Below, piece by piece: positions 16,924-26,215 of a stretch of 64,000 bases of DNA. The notes beneath the pieces were generated by a model. That model was not told the origin of the DNA, did no database searches, and was given only the letters and a program-made list of their open reading frames with translations. The stretch is from Azospirillum lipoferum (GTDB lineage Bacteria; Pseudomonadota; Alphaproteobacteria; Azospirillales; Azospirillaceae). The stretch lies in the NCBI RefSeq assembly GCF_024170005.1, contig NZ_JALJXJ010000020.1, positions 62,001-126,000 on the forward strand. The letters are read 5' to 3'. The position numbers and the translations under genes are program-made. Positions within the stretch are counted from its first letter, which is position 1. Each line of letters starts with the position of its first letter.

Positions 16924-17790
16924 ATGACCTACAAGACCATCCTTGTGCCGCTGTGCGGCAGTGACAACGATCCGGTGGCCCTGAAGGGTGCGGTGGCGGT
17001 GGCGCGGGACTTCGACGCCCACCTCGTCGGCCTGTTCGTCCGCCTCGACCCGCGCGATGCCGTGCCGATGCTGGGCGAAGGCATGTCCGGCGCCATGGTG
17101 GACGAGATCATGCGCGCGGCGGAGACCGAGTCGAACAATCATCGCGCCGCCGCCCGACGCCATTTCGAGACCGCGGTTGCCGAGGCCGGCTTCGAGATCC
17201 GCGACGTCCCCGGCGGGGTCGAGGCGCCGTCCGCCTCCTGGCGCGAGGTGATCGGCCGGATCGAGGACGTGGTGCCGGCGGAAGGCCGCCTGTCCGACCT
17301 GATCGTCTGCGCCCACACCTCCATCGAGGCCGACACGCAGGGCTACACCACCATGGAAACGGCGCTGCTGGGTTCGGCCCGGCCGGTGCTGCTGGTGCCG
17401 AAGACTCTGCCGGTGGAGATCGGCCACACCGTCGCCGTCGCCTGGAACGGCAAGACGGAGGCGACGCGCGCCGTCGCCGCGGCCCTGCCCTTCCTGCGCA
17501 GCGCCGACCGCACCCATGTCCTGACCGCCGAAACTTCGGTGACGGAAGGCGCGACAGGACGCCGCATTGCCCAATATCTCGCTTGGCAGGGGGTTAACCC
17601 TGAGTTAACTATATTGCATCCGGGATCGGAACCCGTTGGGGAGACGGTCACCAAGAAAGCCGTGGAGCTGGGCGCCGACCTGCTGGTTATGGGCGGCTAT
17701 GGCCACAGCCGGATGCGGGAAATGATCCTGGGCGGTGTCACGCGCTACGTGCTGAACCACGCCGGGCTGCCGGTTCTGATGGCTCACTGA
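16924..17790 (+). CDS. Universal stress protein, tandem Usp domains
   Basis: A 288-residue cytoplasmic protein. An N-terminal Usp half (YKTILVPLCGSDNDPVALKG) is followed by a second half whose nucleotide-binding pattern is complete: GGYGHSRMREMILGGVTRYV fits G-x2-G-x9-G. It therefore probably binds ATP. Usp proteins support survival in starvation, hypoxia or oxidative stress. Start ATG 16924 has GGGAGGAG just upstream. Neighbours include a hemerythrin gene and the small gene at 17940, suggesting a stress or oxygen-related patch. No promoter motif stands out immediately upstream. Confidence 0.92.
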   Translation: MTYKTILVPLCGSDNDPVALKGAVAVARDFDAHLVGLFVRLDPRDAVPMLGEGMSGAMVDEIMRAAETESNNHRAAARRHFETAVAEAGFEIRDVPGGVEAPSASWREVIGRIEDVVPAEGRLSDLIVCAHTSIEADTQGYTTMETALLGSARPVLLVPKTLPVEIGHTVAVAWNGKTEATRAVAAALPFLRSADRTHVLTAETSVTEGATGRRIAQYLAWQGVNPELTILHPGSEPVGETVTKKAVELGADLLVMGGYGHSRMREMILGGVTRYVLNHAGLPVLMAH

Positions 17791-17939
17791 TTTTTCGCCG
17801 GTTTTCGGCCGCGCGGTTTCCCCGCCGCCTGGTTTGGCGGGGTGCCGTGCGGCGCTGGCGTTTGCAGGGGCTGGTCAGCAGGACCGTTTTTCGACCCTGA
17901 CCCGCAGGGCAGTCCGGCCGTTCCCGGGAGGAACGCGCC

Positions 17940-18200
17940 ATGTTGACGATCAAGGACTGCATCGCGCTGAGCGATCTCACCGAAGCCGAGATCGAGGCGA
18001 TCGCCGAACACGAACATGTTCCGGAAATGGTGGCCGTGGAGATGGGCCATTGCCTTGCCCACTGCCCCGGCGGAGCCGACCGCATCGCCCACATCATCGC
18101 CGACGACATCGCCGAGGCCTGTGCCCATGGGCAGGTCGCCCATGCGGTGGCGCTGATGCACACCCTCCGCGAATTCGTGGAAACGCATCCCGAGCGTTGA
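17940..18200 (+). CDS. Small acidic His/Cys-containing protein (86 aa)
   Basis: Eighty-six residues, starting MLTIKDCIALSDLTEAEIEA, predicted all-helical and acidic. EHEHVPEMVAVEMGHCLAHC contains several His and two Cys that could bind a metal. The gene has a good GGGAGGA ribosome site and normal codon use. It lies between the universal stress gene and the hemerythrin gene, all on one strand. I do not recognise the family beyond similarity to uncharacterised small alphaproteobacterial proteins. A metal- or redox-related role is only a guess. Confidence 0.75.
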   Translation: MLTIKDCIALSDLTEAEIEAIAEHEHVPEMVAVEMGHCLAHCPGGADRIAHIIADDIAEACAHGQVAHAVALMHTLREFVETHPER

Positions 18201-18233
18201 GGGCGCAAGTCCGGGCTGAAGAGGACGCGGCCG

Positions 18234-18258
18234 GGAACAGTCCGGCCGCGACGGGGTT
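18234..18258 (+). promoter_or_regulatory. Candidate EcfG-type stress promoter (GGAAC-N16-GGTT)
   Basis: GGAAC at 18234-18238 is followed after 16 bases by GGTT at 18255-18258. It sits about 50 bp before the hemerythrin start, a natural promoter distance. It has the same consensus and the same single deviation as the site at 8244. Confidence 0.5.
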
Positions 18259-18310
18259 CTATTGGCAACCGTTCGACATCATCCCACAACGATTGCCAAG
18301 GACCCCGACG

Positions 18311-18781
18311 ATGGCCAGCAAGACCACCGGCACCCAGGCCGACATCTTCGCCCGCATCAAGACCGACCACGACACCATCCGCAGCCTTCTGGAAAAGACC
18401 GAGAAGGCCAACGGCAGCGGCCGCGCCGTGTTCGAGGATCTGCAGCGCGAGCTGTGGGCCCATTCGAAGGTGGAGGAGGGCGTCTTCTACGCCTCGCTGA
18501 AGAAGGCGAAGGAGGCGAAGTCGGAAACCGTCGAGGGGCTGAACGAGCACCATCTCATCAACGGCCTGCTGGACGAGCTGAACGCGATGAAGACCACCGA
18601 CAGCGGCTGGAAGGAAAAGCTCCAGGTGCTGGGCGAACTGGTCCGCCACCACCTCGACGAGGAGGAGGAGGAGCTGTTCGAGGAGGCCAGAGAGGTTCTG
18701 GACGACGAGGTGGCTGCCGAACTGGGCAGCGCCTATGGCGAGCGCAAGACGCACATCATGGCGGGGCTGGCGCCGCTGTAA
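18311..18781 (+). CDS. Hemerythrin HHE-domain protein
   Basis: A 156-residue four-helix protein. The non-haem di-iron ligand pattern is visible: IKTDHDTIR, WAHSKVEEGVFY, LNEHHLINGLL and VRHHLDEEEEELFEE supply the His and Glu/Asp residues spaced as in HHE hemerythrins. It probably binds O2 or NO, or handles iron, in the cytoplasm. The start is ATG 18311; the candidate EcfG promoter at 18234 places it among stress genes. The C-terminal helix is Glu-rich. It is single-domain and of usual length for this family. Confidence 0.9.
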   Translation: MASKTTGTQADIFARIKTDHDTIRSLLEKTEKANGSGRAVFEDLQRELWAHSKVEEGVFYASLKKAKEAKSETVEGLNEHHLINGLLDELNAMKTTDSGWKEKLQVLGELVRHHLDEEEEELFEEAREVLDDEVAAELGSAYGERKTHIMAGLAPL

Positions 18782-18805
18782 AGGGGGCTTAAGGTCGCAC
18801 ATTTC

Positions 18806-18826
18806 CCCCTCTCCGGGGGAGAGGGG
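18806..18826. repeat. CCCCTCTCC/GGAGAGGGG palindrome
   Basis: A perfect 9-bp stem with a 3-base loop, 25 bp past the hemerythrin stop. It may act as a transcript end. It is of the same type as the elements at 6304, 36757 and 36874. Confidence 0.55.
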
Positions 18827-18915
18827 ATATGGGCGCGCGATGGGTCGTCCGTTCGGTTGCCGCCGGCCGGCAAAGGGGCCATATCTGGGGCTTCCTGAAC
18901 TGGCCGGCGGTGTCG

Positions 18916-20205
18916 ATGTCCAAGCGTGTCAGCGTCAAGCGAATGCTCCCGCAGCGAGGGGCGCGGTTCGGCCGTGCCACGCTCGCGGCTATCGCATTGG
19001 GAGTTTCCGTCCTGACGGTCGCCCCGGTGTCGGCCGCACCCGTCCCGCCGGCCAGGGATCTGGCGCAGAAGACCTGCGGCACGCTGGCGGCGCGCGTCGA
19101 CGAGATTTCCGGGCGCGGCCCGCTGTTCCTGCGCAGCTACGACAATTCCTATGCGCCCGGTCCCACCTCGGAGCCGGCGCTGTCCAACGCCGCCTTCACC
19201 TATGACAACGCGCTGGCGATCATGGCGCTGACCGCCTGCGGCCAGCGTGACAAGGCCCTGCGCATCGGCGAGGCGCTGCTCGACGCCGTGTCGCTCGACC
19301 GCGCCGGCTGGAAGGGGCGGCTGCGCAACACCTACCGGGCCGGAGCGCAGAAGCAGCGGCCGATCCCGCCCAATGGCTGGTGGGACGCCGTCGGCAACCA
19401 TTGGGGCGAGGACCCCTATCAGGTCGGCACCGCCACCGGCAACGTCGCCTGGGCCGGGCTGGCCCTGCTGACGCTGGGCGACGCCACCGGCGAAAAGCGT
19501 TTCCGCGACGGGGCGGCCGAACTGGCGCGCTGGGTGGTCGAGCACACCCGCGACCCGCGCGGTCCGGGCGGCTTCAACGGCGGCGTCCAGGGCTTCGACG
19601 ATGCGCCGCAGCCGCTGACCTGGAAATCGACGGAGCACAACACCGATCTGGTCGCGCTGTTCGGCTGGCTTGGTGGTGATTTTGCGGGACCGGAGCGCGA
19701 AGCACGCGATTTCCTCGACAGGATGTGGACGGCGGGCGGCGACCATTTCCCCATCGGCACCGCGCCGGACGGGGTGACGACCAGCACCTCCACCTCCGGC
19801 CTGGATGCGCAGCTTTGGCCGCTGCTGCTGCCGAAGGCGCCGGAGGCGTGGCGCGCCGCGCTGACCTATGCGGAGCGGGCGCATGGTGCCGACGGCGGCT
19901 TCGATTTCAACGACGACCGCGACGGCATGTGGGTGGAGGGCACGGCGCAGGCCGCGCTCGCCTACCGCGCCGTCGGCCGCCGCGGCGATGCCGACCGGCT
20001 GTTCGGCGAGCTGTTGAAGGAGATCAGCCCCGGTGGCTATCTCTACGCCACCCGGCCGCAGGTGCTGACCACCGGGCTCGCCATCGGTCCCGACAGCAAG
20101 ACAGACGATTTCCTCTATTACCGGCGCCCCCATCTGGGTGCCACCGCCTGGGCGGCGCTGGCGGCGGTGGGATGGAACCCCTTCACGGGAAAGACGGTGC
20201 CGTGA
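18916..20205 (+). CDS. Secreted protein, probable (alpha/alpha)-barrel glycosidase-like fold
   Basis: A 429-residue protein with a signal peptide (residues about 15-42, RATLAAIALGVSVLTVAPVS then AAP). The mature part has repeated helical-hairpin motifs: FTYDNALAIMALTACGQRDK, GNVAWAGLALLTLGD, STEHNTDLVALFGWLGG and VEGTAQAALAYRAVGRRGDA. These are typical of six-hairpin glycosidase-like toroids. Conserved aromatic and acidic residues (WWDAVGNHWGEDPYQVG) could line a sugar-binding cleft. A glycan substrate is inferred only from the fold. Start ATG 18916 gives the shortest clean signal peptide. No other glycan gene is adjacent. Confidence 0.65.
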   Translation: MSKRVSVKRMLPQRGARFGRATLAAIALGVSVLTVAPVSAAPVPPARDLAQKTCGTLAARVDEISGRGPLFLRSYDNSYAPGPTSEPALSNAAFTYDNALAIMALTACGQRDKALRIGEALLDAVSLDRAGWKGRLRNTYRAGAQKQRPIPPNGWWDAVGNHWGEDPYQVGTATGNVAWAGLALLTLGDATGEKRFRDGAAELARWVVEHTRDPRGPGGFNGGVQGFDDAPQPLTWKSTEHNTDLVALFGWLGGDFAGPEREARDFLDRMWTAGGDHFPIGTAPDGVTTSTSTSGLDAQLWPLLLPKAPEAWRAALTYAERAHGADGGFDFNDDRDGMWVEGTAQAALAYRAVGRRGDADRLFGELLKEISPGGYLYATRPQVLTTGLAIGPDSKTDDFLYYRRPHLGATAWAALAAVGWNPFTGKTVP

Positions 20206-20227
20206 GCGACCATCTTTCCCCGAGGTC

Positions 20228-21919
20228 TCATCCGGCGCGGATGTGCGAGAGGAAGCCTTCCACCTCGTTGTGCATCGCTTCCGACTGCCGGGACAGGTCA
20301 CGGGCGGCGGACAGCACCTGATTGCCGGCATCCCCGGTCTGTGCCGCGACCTCCGTCAGTTCCGACAGGCTGGCCGACACGCTGGCGGTGGCGTGGGAGG
20401 CCTGCTGGATGGCGCGGCTGATCTCCTCCGTCGTCGCGTTCTGTTCGGTGATGGCCCCGGAAATGGCGGTGGCGATCTCGTTCATGCGGGCGATGGTGAC
20501 GCCGATGCCCTTGATCGCCGTCACCGCCGTGCCGGTCACCGTCTGCATCGCCTGGATCTGGGCGGAGATCTCCTCGGTGGCGCGGGCGGTCTGGCTGGCG
20601 AGGCTCTTCACCTCGCTCGCGACGACGGCGAAACCCTTGCCGGCCTCGCCGGCGCGCGCCGCCTCGATGGTGGCGTTCAGGGCCAGCAGGTTGGTCTGGC
20701 TGGCGATGTCGTTGATCAACTGCACCACCTCGCCGATGCGCTGGGCGGTCTGGGCGAGATCGCCGACGACGGCGTTGGTCTGCTCGGCCTCGCGCATCGC
20801 CGCACCGGCCACGTCGGTGCTCTGGTTGACCTGACGGGCGATCTCGGCGATGGAGGCGTTCATCTCCTCCGTCGCGGCGGCGACCGCCTGGACGTTGGAG
20901 GAGGTTTCCTCCGATGCGGCGGCGGAGCTGGTGGCCTGCTGCATGGATTTCTGGGCGATGCCGCTCATGCTGCGGGCGGTATTTTCCAATTCGGTCGCGG
21001 CGGAGGCGACGCCGCGCAGGATGCCGGAGATGGCGCTGTCGAAGGCGCGCAGCAGCCCTTCGCGGCGGTCGGCGACGGCGAGCGCCTGTTCGCGCTGGCG
21101 GTCGACCTCGGCTTGCACCTCACGGCCCTTGACCAGATCCTGGCGGAAGCCCTCCACCGAGCGGGCGAGCTCACCGATCTCGTCCTTGCGGCCGATGCCC
21201 TCCACACTCTTGTCAAGCGCGCCGCCGGCCATCCGCCGGACCTCCTCGATCAGGGCGCGGAGCGGCAGCACCAGTCCGGCGCGCGAGATCATGATGGAGA
21301 TCAGCAGGCCGACGGCGAGCGCCAGCGCCGCCGCCACCGCCAGCGTGATCTTCATCGTTTCCGCCAGCGTCTGCGCCTCCTGCACGGCGGCCGCGGTGCG
21401 CTTCGACACGTCGGTGTTGTAGGCCTTCACCGCGTCGGTCAGAACCATCTGTCCATCGCGGCTGGCCTTCAGGCCGCCCAACACCAACCCGCGCCCTTCG
21501 TCGCCGCCCTTGGCCGCCGCCGTCTTCGCGGTGTCGAGCATGGCGCGGACGTTCTTCTCATAGCCGCCGAAGCCGGAGCGGATCGCGTCGATCTTCGTCA
21601 TCTGGTCGCGGTCGGACCGGGAGCCCAGCGATGTCAGCCGGTCCTTCAACTCGGCGATGCGCTTGTCGGCCTGCCCGGTGAAGTTGGCGGCCTGGGCCGG
21701 GTCGTTGCCCAGCTCATACTCCATCCGGCTCAGCGCGATGATGTCGATGCGCATGTCGAAGGCGTCGAGCTGTTCCTTCTGGGTGCGGACCAGATCGCCG
21801 ACGGCCTTTTCAGTGCGGTCCAGTGCATAGAAGCCGGCCGCAGCCGTTACAACGGAGAAGAGCCCGACGACGGCGGCGGCGGTGGCCGTCTTGGTTTGAA
21901 TGTGCCAGTCGGCCAGCAT
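20228..21919 (-). CDS. Methyl-accepting chemotaxis protein (4HB-type sensor)
   Basis: A 563-residue chemoreceptor. Membrane segments lie at about residues 10-32 and 190-213, enclosing a roughly 155-residue helical periplasmic domain of four-helix-bundle type. HAMP is at 214-265 and the signalling domain at about 320-550, with the hairpin tip IASQTNLLALNATIEAARAG. It binds a ligand outside and controls CheA through CheW. No C-terminal CheR-binding pentapeptide is present (it ends FLSHIRAG). No che genes are nearby, so it is an orphan receptor. The start is ATG 21919; the 269 bp upstream are relatively AT-rich and likely hold the promoter. Confidence 0.95.
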   Translation of the reverse strand: MLADWHIQTKTATAAAVVGLFSVVTAAAGFYALDRTEKAVGDLVRTQKEQLDAFDMRIDIIALSRMEYELGNDPAQAANFTGQADKRIAELKDRLTSLGSRSDRDQMTKIDAIRSGFGGYEKNVRAMLDTAKTAAAKGGDEGRGLVLGGLKASRDGQMVLTDAVKAYNTDVSKRTAAAVQEAQTLAETMKITLAVAAALALAVGLLISIMISRAGLVLPLRALIEEVRRMAGGALDKSVEGIGRKDEIGELARSVEGFRQDLVKGREVQAEVDRQREQALAVADRREGLLRAFDSAISGILRGVASAATELENTARSMSGIAQKSMQQATSSAAASEETSSNVQAVAAATEEMNASIAEIARQVNQSTDVAGAAMREAEQTNAVVGDLAQTAQRIGEVVQLINDIASQTNLLALNATIEAARAGEAGKGFAVVASEVKSLASQTARATEEISAQIQAMQTVTGTAVTAIKGIGVTIARMNEIATAISGAITEQNATTEEISRAIQQASHATASVSASLSELTEVAAQTGDAGNQVLSAARDLSRQSEAMHNEVEGFLSHIRAG

Positions 21920-22188
21920 GGTTCTTCACCTCGATTGGGAGCTGAGCAGGGGGCGGTTTGCACAGAGCGTGATGTGGAAGAGGCGGGTGGATGCGGAGCA
22001 GCAATCCGAAACACCCGCCGAAACATTATCCGACCACAATATTGTTTAATTTTCTTAAATGAGCGGGCCGATGTTTGCCTGAACCCAGGCCTTGCAATAG
22101 AAAATTACAGAATCGTTACACCGCCACTGCTTGTAGATCCCACGATGCTTGCGCGTTTCACGATGGTGTTTTGCCGGCCGCGTGCTGC

Positions 22189-24063
22189 TCATCCATGGAA
22201 GTGTTCATAGAGCTTTCTCGCAATGGCCTCGCTGATGCCGGGGGCCGCCTCCAAATCTTTCAGGCCGGCGGAGGCAACCGCGGTGGCGCTGCCGAAATGA
22301 TGGAGAAGCGCCTTCTTGCGGGCCGGGCCGATGCCGGGAATGCCGTCGATGCGGCTGTTCGACATCGCCTTCATGCGTCGGGCGCGGTGGCTGTCGATGG
22401 CGGTGCGGTGGGCCTCGTCGCGCAGCCTTTGCAGGAAATGCAGCACCGGGTCGTTGGGCGCCAGCGTCAGCGGCGGCTGGCCGGGGCGGAAGAAACGCTC
22501 CCGCCCGGCATTGCGATCCGGACCCTTGGCGATGGCGACCAGCGGAATGTCGGTGATCTGCAGCATCGCCAGTTCGTCCTTCACCGCGTTCAACTGGCCG
22601 AGGCCGCCATCGATCAGGACCAAATCGGGCCATTGCCCGGAATCGCGGCCGGCCTCGCTGCTGCGGTGGAAGCGGCGCGTGAAGGTCTCGCGCAGCATGG
22701 CGTAATCGTCGCCGGCGGCGTCGGGATCGCGGATGTAGAAGCGGCGGTAGGCATTGCGCTGGAACCCCTCCGGCCCGGCGACCACCATGGCGCCGACCGG
22801 AAAAGCCCCCTGGATGTGCGAGGTGTCGTAGATCTCGATGCGGCGCGGGGCGGCGGGCAGGCCGAAGACGCGCGCCACCCCCTCCAGCAACGTCGCCTGG
22901 GTGGAGCGCTCGGCAAGGCGCCGGCCGAGGGCGTCGCGGGCGTTGGTTTGCGCATGCTCGACGGCCCGGCGCTTCGGCCCGCGCTTGGGGCATTCGACGG
23001 AAACGTGCCCGCCGGCCGACAGGCTCAGCGCTTCCTCCAGCAGCTCCCCCGACTCCACCGGGTCGCTCAGCAGCAGCAGGCCCGGCGGCGGGGTGTCGGC
23101 ATAGAGCTGGGCGGCGAAGGCGGCCAGGATGTCGCCGGGCTCCTCTTCCGCATCGACGCGCGGGAAGAAGGCGCGGGTGCCCTGGTTGCGGCCGCCGCGG
23201 AAGAAGAAGGCCTGGACGCAGGCCGCACCGCCCTCGCGGTGCAGGGCCAGCACGTCGGCATCGCCCAGCGTGTCCTCCAGATTGATGTCCTGGCGGCTTT
23301 GCAGGGCGGTCAGGGCGCGGATGCGGTCGCGCCAGCGGGCGGCGTCCTCATATTCCAGCCGGTCGGAGCTGTCGAGCATGTGGCGGGCGAACTCTGCCTG
23401 CACCTCGGCGCTGCGGCCGGACAGCACGTCGCGCACGCCCTGGACCTGGGCGGCATATTCCTCCTCGTCGACGCGGCCGACGCAGGGGGCGGAGCAGCGC
23501 TTGATCTGGTGTTGCAGGCAGGGTCGGGTGCGCGAGGCGAAGACGCCGTCGTCGCAGCTGCGCAGCAGGAAGGCGCGTTGCAGGGCGGCGATGGTCATGC
23601 CGACCAGATGCGGCGAGGCATAGGGGCCGAACAGGTCGGAATCGCGGCGGTTGCCCTTGCCTGACGTTCCCCGCCGCTCGGCGCTGCCGCGATGCTGCAT
23701 CAGGCGGGGGAAGTCATGCCCTTTGCCGATGACGATGTAGGAGAAGGACCGGTCGTCCTTCACCAGGATGTTGAAGGGCGGCAGCAGGCTGCGGATCAGG
23801 TTCGCTTCCAGCAGAAGCGCCTCGGCCTCGGTGTGGGTGGTAACGAACTCCATGGAACGGGTCAGCGCCACCATCCGCCGGGTGCGGTTGGGCAGCCCGT
23901 CGGTCCGGGTGTAGCTGGCCACCCGGCGCTTCAGGTTCTTCGCCTTGCCGACATAAAGGACCGACCCGTCGGCCGCCAGCATCCGATAGACGCCGGGCGT
24001 GTCCGGAAGGGTCGGCAACTGGGCACGGATCACGTCCGCTCCGCTGCCGGGCACCCCGTCCAT
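22189..24063 (-). CDS. uvrC: Excinuclease ABC subunit C
   Basis: A 624-residue nucleotide-excision-repair endonuclease. The N-terminal GIY-YIG nuclease domain (PGVYRMLAADGSVLYVGKAK) makes the 3' incision. The central UVR motif region contacts UvrB, with a Cys-rich stretch before it. The UvrC RNase-H-like endonuclease domain (IEIYDTSHIQG; DLVLIDGGLGQLN) makes the 5' incision. The C-terminal tandem helix-hairpin-helix motifs are IDGIPGIGPARKKALL and EAAPGISEAIARKLYEHF. Length and order match the family. ATG 24063 is preferred over GTG 24069, six bases upstream. It is not in an operon with the flanking genes. Confidence 0.97.
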   Translation of the reverse strand: MDGVPGSGADVIRAQLPTLPDTPGVYRMLAADGSVLYVGKAKNLKRRVASYTRTDGLPNRTRRMVALTRSMEFVTTHTEAEALLLEANLIRSLLPPFNILVKDDRSFSYIVIGKGHDFPRLMQHRGSAERRGTSGKGNRRDSDLFGPYASPHLVGMTIAALQRAFLLRSCDDGVFASRTRPCLQHQIKRCSAPCVGRVDEEEYAAQVQGVRDVLSGRSAEVQAEFARHMLDSSDRLEYEDAARWRDRIRALTALQSRQDINLEDTLGDADVLALHREGGAACVQAFFFRGGRNQGTRAFFPRVDAEEEPGDILAAFAAQLYADTPPPGLLLLSDPVESGELLEEALSLSAGGHVSVECPKRGPKRRAVEHAQTNARDALGRRLAERSTQATLLEGVARVFGLPAAPRRIEIYDTSHIQGAFPVGAMVVAGPEGFQRNAYRRFYIRDPDAAGDDYAMLRETFTRRFHRSSEAGRDSGQWPDLVLIDGGLGQLNAVKDELAMLQITDIPLVAIAKGPDRNAGRERFFRPGQPPLTLAPNDPVLHFLQRLRDEAHRTAIDSHRARRMKAMSNSRIDGIPGIGPARKKALLHHFGSATAVASAGLKDLEAAPGISEAIARKLYEHFHG

Positions 24064-24191
24064 AAGCACTCTCGTTCCCGTAAAGATCCGATTCGCCGCT
24101 TACCCAAGCAGTAGAACGGAACGGGACCAAGAGACAAGAATCGGATGACGCGATAATCGGTAATACGATTCTGGCGGGGTGCCGGTAGGGA

Positions 24192-25247
24192 TCAGCCCCC
24201 GAACACGGTGTTCAGCTGGGCGCCGACGCGGACGAAGGTGGTGCGTTTCGGCACCTCCTTCAGCCGGGTGGCGCCGATGTAGGTCATCATGCTGCGCACG
24301 CCGCCCATGATCTCCTGCATCGTGTTCTCCACCGGTCCGCGGTAGGGGACCTCCACCGTCTTGCCTTCCGAGGCGCGGTAGGAGGCGACGCCGCCGGAAT
24401 ATTTGTGCATCGCCGTGTCCGACGACATGCCGTAGAAGGTCATGGCGACCGGCACCCGGTTGCCGTCGCGGTCCTCGTAGCGGATCTCGCCCTCGCACTC
24501 GTCATGGCCGGCCAGCATGCCGCCGAGCATGACGAAGTCGGCGCCGGCGCCGTAGGCCTTGGAGATGTCGCCGGGAACGGTGCAGCCGCCGTCACCGCAG
24601 ACCTGCCCCTTCAGCCCGTGGGCGGCGTCGGCGCATTCGATGATGGCCGACAGCTGGGGATAGCCGACGCCGGTCATCTTGCGGGTGGTGCAGACCGACC
24701 CCGGCCCGATGCCGACCTTGACGATGTCGGCGCCGGCCAGCAGCAGCGCCTCCGTCATGTCGCCGGTGACGACGTTGCCGGCCATGATGACGGTGTCCGG
24801 ATTCTCCTCGCGCAGGCGGGCGATCACCTCGACGAAACGCTCGGTATAGCCGTTGGCGACATCCAGGCAGATCTTCCCCACCGGCGCCTTGGCCTTCACC
24901 GCCTGGAACTTGTCATGGTCGGCCTCGGCGATGCCCATCGAGTAGAAGACGTTGGACAGAATGGCGGACTCCGCCTCCGCCCGGAAGAAGGCGGCCAGCT
25001 CGTCCGCCTTGTAGTGCTTGTGCAGGGCGGTCATGGCGCCGAAACGCGACAGCGCGCGGGCCATGCCCATGCTGCCGGTAACGTCCATGTTGGCGGCGAT
25101 CAGCGGGAAGCCGGTCCAGTCGCGCTGGGTGTGCAGGAAGGTGAAGGTCCGGTTGACGTCCACGTCGTTGCGGCTTTGCAGCGTGCTGCGTTTCGGCCGG
25201 ATCAGCACATCCTTGAAGTCGAGCTTGAGATCGCTTTCGATGATCAC
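24192..25247 (-). CDS. guaC: GMP reductase
   Basis: A 351-residue enzyme that reductively deaminates GMP to IMP with NADPH in purine salvage. It shows the IMPDH/GMPR TIM-barrel signature GIGPGSVCTTRKMTGVGYPQ, in which Cys attacks the purine. The opening VIIESDLKLDFKDVLIRPKR is typical, and no CBS domains are present, which separates it from IMP dehydrogenase. The closing YIGATRLKEVPKRTTFVRVG matches the family. There is no in-frame ATG at the right place; GTG 25247 with an upstream AGG fits the known N-terminus. It stands alone between uvrC and glpR. Confidence 0.95.
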   Translation of the reverse strand: MIIESDLKLDFKDVLIRPKRSTLQSRNDVDVNRTFTFLHTQRDWTGFPLIAANMDVTGSMGMARALSRFGAMTALHKHYKADELAAFFRAEAESAILSNVFYSMGIAEADHDKFQAVKAKAPVGKICLDVANGYTERFVEVIARLREENPDTVIMAGNVVTGDMTEALLLAGADIVKVGIGPGSVCTTRKMTGVGYPQLSAIIECADAAHGLKGQVCGDGGCTVPGDISKAYGAGADFVMLGGMLAGHDECEGEIRYEDRDGNRVPVAMTFYGMSSDTAMHKYSGGVASYRASEGKTVEVPYRGPVENTMQEIMGGVRSMMTYIGATRLKEVPKRTTFVRVGAQLNTVFGG

Positions 25248-25399
25248 CGCACACCTGTCCCATCTGTTTGCCGGGCCAACCGATTTCACAAGGCCCAACA
25301 ACACAGAGTGGAGGCGATGCCCCGCTTCGGCAAGCGGCATCGGGGCGGTGGGGGGAGGTGCTGCGTTTGAAGCTGTTTCGCCGAAACGGGGGTATCCCG

Positions 25400-26215
25400 T
25401 CAGTCCTCGGCGTCCTCGCCGTCGCCGTTGGCCGTCTCGCTGCCGTCGGCGACATGGACTTGGCAGTCGGCATTGCCCAGCACCTCCATCAGTTCCGGCG
25501 GTGGCAGGCGGTCGGTGAAGAGCGCGTCGAGCACGCGGACGTCGGCCATGCGGATCATGGCGTTGCGGCCGAACTTGGTATGGTCGGTGACCAGGAAGAC
25601 CCGGCGCGAGCTTTCGATGATGGCGCGGGCGACGCGGACCTCCTGCTCGTCGTAATCCAGCAGGTCGCCTTCGGAATCGATGCCGCTGATGCCGATGATG
25701 CCGATATCGACCTTGTAGCGGCGGATGAACTCCACCGTCGCCTCGCCGATGATGCCGCCGTCGCGTTCGCGCACCAGGCCGCCGGCGATGGACAGGGCGA
25801 AGTTGGTGTTCTTGTGCAGGATGGTGGCGACGTTCAGGTTGTTGGTCAGCACCCGCAGCCGCTTGTGGCCGAGCAGGGCCTGGGCCACCGCCTCCGTCGT
25901 CGTGCCGATGTTGAGGAACAGCGAGGCGTCCTCCGGCACATGGCGCGCGACCAGTTCGGCGATGCGGCGCTTTTCCTCCGCCATCAGGGTCTGGCGGGTC
26001 GAATAGGCGATGTTCTCCACGCTGGACGGCACGGTGACGCCACCGCGGAAGCGCCGGACGGCGGACTGGCCGGCCAGATATTCGATGTCGCGGCGGATGG
26101 TCTGCGGGGTGACGTCGAAATGCTCGGCCAGCCATTGGATCTGCACCATGCCCCTGGCATGGACCAGGGCCACGATTTCCTGCTGGCGGCGTTCGGCGTC
26201 CAGGCGCGCATCCAT
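25400..26215 (-). CDS. glpR: Glycerol-3-phosphate regulon repressor, DeoR family
   Basis: A 271-residue DeoR-family regulator. The N-terminal helix-turn-helix (QIQWLAEHFDVTPQTIRRDI) lies at about residues 24-45. The DeoRC sensor domain follows with LNIGTTTEAVAQAL and GIIGISGIDSEGDLLDYDEQ, which bind a phosphorylated ligand (glycerol-3-phosphate in GlpR). The acidic C-terminal tail is unusual. It is divergent from a chemoreceptor gene and close to the glp operon. Operator-like sites lie upstream of glpR (26378-26412) and of glpD (28838-28886), supporting the specific GlpR call. Confidence 0.92.
   Translation of the reverse strand: MDARLDAERRQQEIVALVHARGMVQIQWLAEHFDVTPQTIRRDIEYLAGQSAVRRFRGGVTVPSSVENIAYSTRQTLMAEEKRRIAELVARHVPEDASLFLNIGTTTEAVAQALLGHKRLRVLTNNLNVATILHKNTNFALSIAGGLVRERDGGIIGEATVEFIRRYKVDIGIIGISGIDSEGDLLDYDEQEVRVARAIIESSRRVFLVTDHTKFGRNAMIRMADVRVLDALFTDRLPPPELMEVLGNADCQVHVADGSETANGDGEDAED

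Noticed and set aside
21920..22188. A sigma-28 flagellar promoter before the chemoreceptor at 20228
   Set aside because: TTAAA and GTCGGATAA are present on the minus strand, but the spacing is about 12 bp instead of the usual 15, so the match is not convincing.
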